Shown piece by piece: positions 12,201-23,500 of a DNA stretch of 64,000 nucleotides. How positions within the stretch are numbered: position 1 is the stretch's first letter; each line of letters begins with the position of its first letter. Source of the stretch: Cotesia glomerata (Eukaryota; Arthropoda; Insecta; Hymenoptera; Braconidae). A program made the position numbers and the translations under genes. The notes under the pieces are model-generated. The model was not told where the DNA came from and made no database searches. It was given only the letters and a program-made list of their open reading frames with translations. Where the stretch lies: contig NC_058160.1 of the NCBI RefSeq assembly GCF_020080835.1, positions 21,873,152 through 21,937,151 of the forward strand. The letters are read 5' to 3'.

Positions 12201-15200
12201 ATATTTCCAAAAAATTAAATTTCATAGATTCTTAAATTTAAAACTTCCTCAAAACGAAATGTCGACTTTTGAAAAAATAAATTTAAAAAAAATACGAAAA
12301 AGTCAATTTTTTATGCCTAAAAAAAGGTTGATCCCACTTTTATATAATTACTGAAACTTTCAACGAAGTCTTTTCTTGTACAAACTTTTTTCCCTATCCC
12401 GTAAAAAAAAAAAAAAAAAAAAACAGTGAAAATTCAAAACAAACCCAAGCCAAAAAAAGAATTACCCAATTGAATTGATCATGACTAATGACTACCATAT
12501 AAAACGGAAAAGCTGACAAAAAAAATCTGGCTAATATATAAAACAACATCTACAGCAACACAAATAATTCATCACTCTTGGGTAACAACTTCTTACTTCA
12601 TTTGCCTTGTAACTTTCCAGCTTCGCAAATGGGGTCGCCGAGGAATTTGTACCTTCCGGAGAATCATTGACCTCAGAATGTTTGCCCAGTAGGTCTGTGG
12701 GCTCTATCGAGCGCGTTTGACGAGAAATAGTGACATCCTATCGATGGATGTTTTTTAATTAAATTATTTTGTTATAACTTATTGTAAAACCCTTTTAAGC
12801 TTCACTCTATATGATTTAATGGTTCTTCCTTCTCCTCAACTAATTTTTTTTTTTTATTTAATTATAAATATAATATATTATTACCACACCGAAGCATTAG
12901 TCGTAATGCAATTGGATTAAATTAATCGGATTAAAATCGGTAAATAAAGATGAATTAATTTTGTAATGAATGATTAAACATTCATGCTGACGAATGCAAT
13001 TAATCGCATGCAATGAAGGTGTACAATTATCGTGATAAAGATCAAGAGAAAGTGCGACTTACTTTAGTGACCCTTGGAGAAGACTCAGACCCTGATTCCT
13101 TCACGCTATTATTTTTCTAAAACATTAATCAAGGCTATAATTAGTCCACAATTGATTTAAAGTTATATTATGGAGAATTTCAAAAAGAGCAAGATATTGT
13201 AAAATATGATAATGTCAGTAGCATAATTTCTACATAAGTACGTATTTACTCTATCTACTTGATTATATTAATATACATATTTATGTTAACTTAGCCTTAA
13301 TAATAGCTTGTCAATAGCTCACATCGAAGCCTTTGACTTAAATGTAAATAATGGACAAACATCCATCAATTACCACTCGCAACATTAAAGACTAGACACT
13401 AAATAAAAATTACCAATTGCGCAAGTTTAGCCTTGAATTCTGGAGGATAATTATCATTATCGTCAATCTCTCGGTCCACTTTTAAGATTATCGAAGCTTT
13501 ATTGAAAACTTTCTTCCCTCGCGGCCGTGATGTTGTTGATACGGGATCATTAGAGGGGATTTCATTACTAATAGTTGTAGCTGCTGGCGTTGTTGTTGTT
13601 GGATTGGTAGTTGTGGTCAGTAGATCTACTGTACTGTTCTTCGCATATGGCCGCCGATTCAATGTCCATCCAGATGGTGAGCGAGCTGAGGGGGCTGAAC
13701 TTGGAATAGGTGAAGGCGTGGTAGTAGTTGCAGGATTAGGTGTAGACGTGGCAAATTTTCGGCCGCGAAAACCCAGACCTCGATTGAAGTAATCTTCCTT
13801 GGGCGGTATTTTCGGTGCTAATTTTGATGCTCGACGAATACTCGGTGACTCTGTTGGTGGTTGCAGTGTCGAAGGAAATAAAGTTGTTGCTGCAAAAAAT
13901 TATTTAACTAAGTAAATACTAGCAAACTGTGGTCGTTATGTGATTGTCGAGAATCAAAAATTTTAAATAAGAAATTTTGATGATTTTTTGATATTTTCAA
14001 TCACAAAATACGTATATTGGCTATTTTTAAAATATATTTTTACTAATAATTTAATGAACTAGATGACGAAACAAATTTATAGAACCAACAAAGTTTAGAA
14101 CTGCTTGAAAAACTTAACAATTGCTATCTGATGATACCAAATTTAACTATAAAAATTCCTTTTAAATTAAAAACAGGTCCGACAAAATTTTTCTTATTTT
14201 TTTATTTAAATTCACGGAAAAAAGTAAATTGTAATAAATAATAGTCGATTTATAATAAGTAATGATCAACTGCTAAAAATTACCATTTCAAACAGTAAAA
14301 TCGTGATTTTACTATTAACTTTATAATATTTATCATTTAAACGTTACAATTGATTTTTTACTGAAAACCTATAATAGTAAATTAACTACCATATAAAATT
14401 TTGAAAAGGTACAAATTCAGGTCAAAACCTTTCTAATAATACTAAATTATACTAAAAAAAAAAAAAAAAAATCTCCTATTTTATCATCTAAATAAGCTGA
14501 AGCTAATATTTTCTTTATTTTTTAAATTATATTGATAATTAACTGATTATAATTTCGTAAAAAATGAAATATAAAAATACCTTCTTCGAGCAAAGTAGTT
14601 GAAGAGTAAGTTGTCGAAGTGGCAAACTCTTTCGAAGATTCCGTAGATGATAAAACAGATTGTTTAGTTTGTGATCTAGAACGAGATCTCGATGACCCAG
14701 TGCCAAGATAATTTGATTTCACAAGTTTTACTTTATCGGAAACTCTTCCGCGTCGATCCAGTTTATTTTTATCTGACGCAACATCACGAGAACGCGCTTC
14801 GACTTGAAACTTGTCAGACGTTTCACTTCTTGGCTCTGGACTTCGTCCACGACTTCGCCTACCCGACCCAGAAGTTGATTCCAAACTTTTTGAAGATTTT
14901 CGGGGCTTTATTTCTTCCGGCTTACGTTTCGAATCCTTAAATTCGTCAAGTGAATTCCCATCAATTCCATCAACTTTTTTACTAGTAATTCTTTTGCTTC
15001 CACGCCCAAGATTTGGCAAAGTTTCACTTTTATCATTTGCGAGACTTCTTGTTCTTTCATGAGCTTTTCTACTTCTTGACGCCGTGGTTGAAGGAGTTGG
15101 AACCTCAGTTGAAAAAGGAATCCCGACATTAACTTGATTGGAATTTGATAAATCGCTATCGTGTCTCCTGAAGTTTCTTTCAGTGCTGCGTCTTACATCA

Positions 15201-17523
15201 CTCTTAACAACTCTGCCAGATTGCGAAGAAAATCTGCTAGACTCTTTGAAATCTGTCTGTGCTGTCGGTCGTATTTTTCTTCCACTTCTAGATCTCGGGT
15301 TTTCAGTAGAATCGTCAATTGGATCAACAGAATCGCTCCGTCTCTGAAATTCAGCACGCGAATTTCGCGCTGGAAAATTTCTTTGACTTCTACTGCTTAC
15401 TTGCGTCACATCGGGAGCTTCCAGAAGTAATTCTTCATTTCTGTTGTCTCTGTTAGCTGAAGGCTCAGGCAAATATCGTCGGTCCTCACTGGCTGCTCTA
15501 GATAAGTCACTTCTAAACGGTTTTCGCCTTCCCAGGTTTTGCGTAACTCTTTCAGTAATTGTGTTACTTTTTTCAGTTGTTTCAAGCTTCGATCGTTGAT
15601 TAATGGAAGCGTTCGCACGATTCGTGATTTTGGTACCCCGACGTGGTGACCTAGTTGTGCTGGTGAAAGGCTCGGGGGTGGTCTCGAGTCCTTCTGCGGC
15701 CTTGGTACTGAATCGAGAAACTCCTCGACTTCGCAAAGTCGTGTCTCGGATTTCATCCTGAAAGCATGTTTAATATGTATTTATTTTAAATTTGTTTGTG
15801 TTGAAACAATATCAGCGGCTGAGCACTGAACTTATACAAATATTTAATGAGTAATTTCAAAAGACTAATGGTAAATTTCTTTGAAATTTAAATTTAAATT
15901 CAAACCACACTGATAGCAATTAATTGTTAATAAATTTATTTCATTAAAAACAATTTTTTAATTTCTTAAGTATGAGCTATTATTATTTGACTTTTAATAA
16001 AAAATTTTTCAGGAGAAAACATTTTTTAGATACTTATAAAATTTCGATAAATATAAGTTGGTCATTAATTTGACTTTATTTACGTTGGTTATCAAATTTA
16101 GCAGCACTGTCTTTATTAATCATACAAATAGCTACATATCAACATAATTACATTTTTTGACTGATTCAACAATAACCTCTTTTTCGTTTTCACCTCTCAG
16201 TGTATTTATATTTATCTATATTTTTAAGTTGTGGTTGCTGCTGCCTGATTTTTTTATCATCAAAAATTTACCGAAATAATTTATAAATAATTTTAACAAC
16301 CATTAACACTGATTTTTTGAAGCATTACTATAAAATGCATAAATCAAAGAATATGTTGAGTATGATTTATAATTATATTTATTTTAATAACATTTAAATT
16401 ATTATTTCAAACAAAAAATGCTGATTTTTCACAAAGCTCTGAGTTAAGAATTAAATTAATAATCATTCATTTTTTGAAATAATCTCTAAAAGGGGTTTAA
16501 ATTTTTATGAGCTAATAACTAGACACAGAAAAAAAAATTTACTTGAATCAATTAAACTCTCCAAAATTATTTTCTTGATTTAAGAATTTTTCTCTTTATT
16601 CAAGTTATTTGTTTTTTTTTTTTTTTCAATGCATGACTAAATTTGTCAAAATTCAAAAATAAAAATTTTCACCTACTATCAAACCTTAGACACGAATGTC
16701 TTCAACAAATACTTATTTACAATCAAATAATGTCTCTAAAATCTTTAAAATATAATTTTTACACTCATTATTTATTTAACAATCCAAATAAGTGTTAATT
16801 AAAAGCTAAAAAATATTTTTTAAATCTTATACACTGTAAAAAATCCGGAGTGAATTTCACTCCCATCACTCGGAGTTCCGGAGTGAAGTAATTAATCACT
16901 CCGCATAGGGAGTGAATCCGGAGTTTTTATTTGCGGAGTGATTTCAGAGTGATTTCGAATTTCACTCCGAAAAACATCCGCGTTCTGAGTTTTTAAAATA
17001 AATAAAATAAGGAAATATTTTCGTTCTACAAAAAAAATCTCAAAATTAATCTTTATATATATATATTTCTTCTGCGCGTGTGTTTGTCACTAAACTCCTC
17101 CTAAACGGCTGGACCGATTCTAATGAAATTTTTTGTGTGTCTTCCGGTGGATTCCAGAATGGTTTAGATTCACAATTCAGTCCACGGGAAAATGTTTATT
17201 TAATAGATTTTTTATTAATAAATTGTTGTTGACCTTGACTACCCACATGCACTTTTCATATATTTTATAAATATCATATATATAAGATATATGAAAAAAT
17301 TCATGTGGGTACTCGAATGAAAGATCTCGATGAGTATAAAATCATAATGGACTTATATTTATGAAAATGTTAATAATTAACGAATGATAATATTGATAAT
17401 ATTGATATATTTTGTTAACTAATGATGTCTTTAAAGATATAAGCTCATTTCGATGTTACACTCATCAAGAGCTTTCATTTGAGTACCCACATGCATTTTT
17501 GATATATTTTTCATATATACATA

Positions 17524-17593
<70 letters not shown>

Positions 17594-20500
17594 TATAAAA
17601 TATATGAAAAATTGATGTGGGCACTTAAATGAAAGGTCTTGGAGAGTATAACATCGGGATGAGCTTATATCTTTAAAAATATCATTAGTTGACAAGATAC
17701 AATGTCATTTCTTAATTATTGAAGTTTTTAAAGATATAAGCTCATCCCGATGTTACACTCATCGAGTTCTTTCATTTGAGTACCCACATGCATTTTTGAT
17801 ATATTTTTCATATATACATATATATATATATATATATAAAATATATGAAAAATTGATGTGGGTACTCAAATGAAAGGTCTTGGTGAGTATAACATCGGGA
17901 TGAGCTTATATCTTTAAAAATATCATTAGTTGACAAGATACAATGTCATTTCTTAATTATTGAAGTTTTTAAAGATATAAGCTCATCCCGATGTTACACT
18001 CATCGAGTTCTTTCATTTGAGTACCCACATGACATTTTTTATATATTTTATATATATGGTATTTGTGAAATATATAAATATATAAAATATATCAAAAATA
18101 CATGTGGGTACTCAAATGAAAGCTCTTGATGAGTATAAAATCAGAATGCGCTTATATTTACGAAAATGTTAATTATTGAAGAATGCCCATTGCATATTGT
18201 TCACTAATGATGTTTTTAACTATACAAGCTTATTCCTAAAATTTCTAAATTTAAGACGTGTGTACATGACAACGTCCGTCGGATCCGCTATATATATATC
18301 TACATATTTTTTTTTATTAACTATTTGAGATATTGAATATAAAAAAAAATTTCAAATTTTATTGTTGAGACATTTGACAATTTTTAATTATAATTAATTT
18401 ATAAAACAAAAAATAAATAAAAACATTATAATAATAATTAAAATGAAATATTATAAAAAATAATAAATTAAATTTTTAATAATTAAATATAAAAAGGGTT
18501 TATAAAAATATTTTCTTTACAAAAACTTATTTATTTCTAAATTCATTTATTTTGGGAGTGAATGCGGAGTGAATTTTATTATTAATAAAAATTAACTCCT
18601 TCTCGGAGTAAATATCACTCCCGCTGGAAGTGAATTAATTAAAAATCATTCACTCTTCATTCACTCCGCAAATTTTTTACAGTGTATCGACGTTCTAATT
18701 AGCAAATTTTCTAACTCCATTTTAGAAAATTTTTCATTTGTACGAAAAAACAATTAGTTCAAAATTTATTATCACTTTAAAAAATAATTTAATATCTAAT
18801 AGAGGTACAATATTTGGGTTTTGATCATTCAAATAATTTATAATTCGACTATTGATACATCAAAATATTTAAAAAACACCCTTAAAAAATAAGGAGTTAA
18901 ACCAATTGCTAATTAGACCGTCGATATAATAAATAGATCGAAATAAATAGCGAAAACAAAAGTTTTTAATTACATATTAAAATTGTTGAGTAAAATAATA
19001 TAATTTATTTGAAGCCGTAAGATAGGCGGCGGAGTAATTACCTTAAGGTCTATCATTCTAAGCATCGAATGTTATCAATCGATGCTTATAATTTATAATT
19101 CTATTCGGAGGGCATATTTATATTTTTTAGTAGCAATACTATCGAAATTAATAGCGGAAACAAAAGATTTTAATTACATATTAAAAATTGTTGAGTAAAA
19201 TAATATAATTATTTACATTATATAAAACAATAGTTAATGTTTTATTAACTATTAAAAATCTATCTTATATCATCTGACATTAAAAAATCATTTGTAAAAA
19301 ATTTAATATGAACAAATTCTTCCATCAGTGCATCTTATTGAATCAAAACGATAAGACCTGTTATTATTACGACTATAACGATGGAACCATCTAATCGAAT
19401 GATCCTTCTGGTGTCAAAGGCTTCAAGACCCGTGATCTATGCTAATTCGCAACAGAATAATGTTCTCACTAATTATAGACTCGAATAGTTGAGTTTTTAA
19501 AAAACAAGTTGGTTTTTTTTTGGACGCGATCGTGCACGACAAAAATTATTGAAGCATTGATTAACTTTCTGACCAATGCAATCTCCGAGTAGGAAGAAGA
19601 GAAACGACGAGTATAATGGAGAGGAGGTTATCGAATTTCGTGCTACACCAACCTGTAATTTCTTAAAAACCGAACCAAGCAAACAAGCCCACAAATTGAC
19701 ATCTCAGTTTCAGTAATTCGTTTTAAAAAACGTTCAAGTAATCAAATCTGTTGTAACAATTTATCTTCAATTGCTGATCTTTCGTTTCACACGATTAAAC
19801 TTCTTTAGTCTCTTCACCTCTTTGATCAAATAATCTCATGGTTCTATTTAACTTCAAAGACATTTATCAACATCTAATTATTCTTTCTTCATGACATCAA
19901 ATAATGATTCGACAATCTCAATCGGCAAAAAAATAATAAGTCTGCTAAAAAAACACTCGTAAGAGAAATTACTTTATTATTTTTTGTCGAGACTTTGAAG
20001 TATAATATACTTTTGGTATTTCGTAACGCATGTCGTGATCATTAAATAGAATAGTTAGAACGCAATAGAACACCCAGAAGATTCCAACAATTATCACGAA
20101 CAACTTTTTATATTTCAAGGATCAAATGAAGATTCTAATTACCCCGTTGTTAAAGAGATATTCGTGCATGGAAATAAATGATTTTAATTGGATGCAGATC
20201 AAGAGTCCATGAGCGTGTGATGTGCGAGGTAAGTAAAGATTCATTTTAACAAAGCGTGTGAAATATAGATACAATAATAATTAATTATCTTTGTTAAATG
20301 TAAAAGAGATTTGATGTTAACAATTTATTAAAAAATTATTTTTTTCTTTTATTTAATTTTTCTGCCAATTGATATATATCTGGCAGCAATTAAAAGTATT
20401 TTGTTATTAACCCATATAGTATTTAATGTGTATTATTAGCTGTCTTATGATAAATTATTAAAACAGTAAATTGCAAAATATTAATATAAAAGGAACACTA

Positions 20501-23500
20501 AGTGCCTGAAAACTTATTCAAGACCCCAATAACGAAGGCGTGGCCTTTTTAAGAAAGAAAAAGTCCTTTCACGTAAGAGCACATGTGACGATGTGTGATA
20601 TACCATATTGTAATTTTATTTATCCACTCCAGTATGAAAATTAAATAACTAAAATCAAAAAATTGTTTATACAACCAACTGCGTAATACAATTTTAATGT
20701 AAACATTTTTTTAAGTAAAAAAAAAAATGTTAATTTAATGATAACATTTATTGATGAAATTAATGTCACTAAACTTTCGCAACTAGATCAGCAACTGTCC
20801 ATCAGTTATAAAAAAAATAAAAATGTTCTTTGGACTCAAGATCATCGACCGTCCTCGTAGATGTTGATCCTTTCGATTTCTAAAGAATTGCCTTAATAAC
20901 TCACTGTTTATACTCCTATCAACTCTATTTATACATTAATTTACATGATTTATCCCCTATTAATGTAACAATTTATATACAAAAATTTATCTTTACTTTC
21001 TAATCAAAATAATTTCATCATTTTTTTGTTTTAATTATAAAACTATTTTTTTTTTTTTTTTTTTTTTTTAATGATAAATAAATCTCAACAATCATACTGC
21101 GGCTTCGTGTCTTTTCATTATCTTATCTTATGTTATTTTATTAATAATTAAAGATTACTATAAAGTATACTATACAATAATTATTTGTTTTCTCAGTAAA
21201 TGCAAATATTTTTTAAGTTTTTTGCCAAGTGAAATCTATTACCGTTTCACTTTTAAACAAGTCCATCAATTTTCCATTCCACCACCCTTGATCGGTAATT
21301 ATTAACGGAAGTTATTCGATGCTTGGTTGAACTTCCGTAGACTAAAGATTACATTTATTGACAATCGAACATAATCAAATAAACACTCATCATTATTAAT
21401 TTAAATTTTTTAAATAAAATTCAATTACCCGTGCTTGAGACTATAAATTATGATAATAATTTTCTCTATTAAATAAAAAAGTAACTAAAAAACATGAACA
21501 ATATAACCGGTTGTGAGTCACGTGAGGTTTAATTTAACCATCAAAGAATCGGCATGCGTGTAAGTGTATATTTATACTGCTCTTTCGATGCACTTAACCC
21601 GTTAAAAGAATAATGAACATTGTACAAGTATCCTCAATCCTACATCCACAATATTAGCAATGGTTGTTTGCTATCGTTGATGTAAGTGAGCACAGGTTAA
21701 CATACGTTCAAGGTATTACTGCACTTGCAATGCCTTTTTACAGACAAAGTACCTGCGAAATAATTACGTCTCGCTGATGAATATCTACATATATTAATCC
21801 ACATGTCTTTAATAACTATAAGTAAGAAGTTATATATTAAGAAATTACAGAAGAGTAGGACGAAGCGGATTTCGCAAATACCAGTGGCATCTAGTGCAAT
21901 CGTAATAACTATTAATTATTCTCGAGAATACGTGTACATACTCTATTTTATTTATGATGGATGGAAAGCACGTTACACTATCTACAGTTGTCGATTTTAT
22001 TGCACGTGTGTGTCAATCTTTACGCATCTATGATGTGCAATTTTTAAAGTTAAAAAATTTGAAAGTTAATTATATTTTTATACTTCTATTTTTTTTTAAT
22101 CAAATAATAATAAATTTTAACACTTATTGAAAACACGTGTAAAACTCATCGTAATTAATTTTAGAGATCATACCAGTTAAGTCTGTTATTATATAACAAA
22201 ATTTCTCACGGAAGATAAAATAATTGATAATTAATAAAATAAATTAATATAAAAACCAAATCTAAGTTGATCTACGAAGAAATTTACTACAACTGGTTAT
22301 TAATATTTATTAAGTTAAAAAAAAAAAGATTTTTCAATGCTATGAAAGTTGTTTCCGTTTATTATTTTTAATTATTCGCGTTACATTGTAATTAAATAAT
22401 TACAAATGTGTATAAAGTTTGAAATAAAAAATAAAATGAATGGGTTTCTAATGAATTCAGATTGAAATTAAAAAAAATTATTTAATAAATCTACCGTCCT
22501 TGCACTCGATAGACATTACTATTTACGAGGACAGCAAGTATCTGAACTCTTTATAATGCATTACGGTTTGATCCTTCGTCGTTTAGTTCACTGCAACTGT
22601 TATAAAAGAGAGCGGATTTTTTTATTATGCAAATTTTTTTTTTATTGTAAGTTGTAACACAACATAACATTTTGATTGTAGATATTTGAATTGTTTCAGT
22701 GCTCAGAGCAAGTAATGATATTAATAGAAATAATAAAAGAAAACGAGAGCAAACAATGTAAGACTGTTAAGAATAATTTGAATAACTAAATGGTCATCAT
22801 GCTCGTAATTTTGTATTTAAGTATTTCGATATTTTTATTTACATAAAACAATTTGTAAATTTACAATATAATTTGAAGAATAAATAAAATATTACAGTTT
22901 AAAACGTATCATTTTTCTAGTAAATTTAAATATTTTGAAAATTAAATTTTTAAAAAATGTATTTTTTGTACCGAAAAATTAGAATTTTTTTAAAATAGTT
23001 TTTTTAATTATTTTAATTTTGATGAATATGTGGTTGTTGAAAAAATTCTAAATATCATTTTTATGAGTAGAAATTTTTTGAACCACAAAACTAAAAAATT
23101 ACCAAAACTTTTAAATTAATTAAACAGCTATAAAATTCTTATAATTTTTTAATTAAATTTTAAAGATCTTTCAAGAATTAATAACCAACAAGAAAAAAAT
23201 AAACGATGTTCATAAATAAAAACAGCAATAACTGTAGAAACAGATCATAAGTACATCGAAAGAAATAATCAATCATAATTTGATTGCATAATTTAATGAA
23301 GAAGAAACTCTTAAACAAGGAAGTTATTTTATTAATCCAGAGTGTTGCATAGTATTGGTTCATAAGCTTAAAAATATGCATATTATAGGTAAATATTTAA
23401 TAGTAATTGAATGATATATATTTAATTGAAATACAAGAAATATAATCCTGTATCAGGATATACGGTAAACACAAAAGTGATACGATAAACTCGCGGAAAA

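Larger units (their letters stand above)
9798..12596. other. Intron of the mucin-like gene, 2.8 kb
   Basis: Holds MITE-like elements at 11222-11507 and 11842-12100. A GC-richer patch around 10620-10980 contains GAGCTCGATC-type sequence, AAT/AATGG simple repeats and the motif GGCGGCTCCGGATATACCGC; this could be a conserved regulatory segment, but I cannot identify it. Confidence 0.5.
17053..18300. mobile_element. Non-autonomous Helentron/DINE-like element with palindromic microsatellite core
   Basis: It begins after a TATATAT run with CTTCTGCGCGTGTGTTTGTC and CTAAACGGCTGGACCGATTC and ends near ACAACGTCCGTCGGATCCGC followed by another TATATAT run. These are sequences I associate with Helitron-like (Helentron/DINE/HINE) insertions in insects. 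The core is a set of inverted and direct repeats around (AT)n, with a 241 bp unit present twice (GACAAGATAC at 17691, repeated at 17932). The family name comes from memory of motif style; the repeat structure is visible directly. Confidence 0.65.
16830..18686. mobile_element. TA-flanked inverted-repeat element rich in GGAGTGA motifs
   Basis: The left end TACACTGTAAAAAAT is the exact reverse complement of the right end ATTTTTTACAGTGTA, consistent with a TA target and a Tc1/mariner-like MITE. Both arms carry many copies of GGAGTGA/TCACTCC in mixed orientation (16845-16980 and 18555-18668), probably subterminal binding repeats. A Helentron-like unit at about 17053-18300 interrupts it. No transposase frame is present. 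Confidence 0.8.

Noticed and set aside
17412..17695. Two overlapping frames on opposite strands made of Ile/Tyr repeats
   Set aside because: Both are translations of the AT microsatellite inside the Helentron-like element.
19497..19694. Minus-strand frame with a faint Mpv17-like flavour (SSPLYSSFLFFLLGDCIGQK)
   Set aside because: The similarity is limited to a hydrophobic stretch and a GD..(A/G)Q ending, with no continuing exons nearby. Probably chance.
21803..22033. 76-codon plus-strand frame in the large intron
   Set aside because: Lys/Ile/Tyr composition expected from AT-rich sequence; no splice context or family match.
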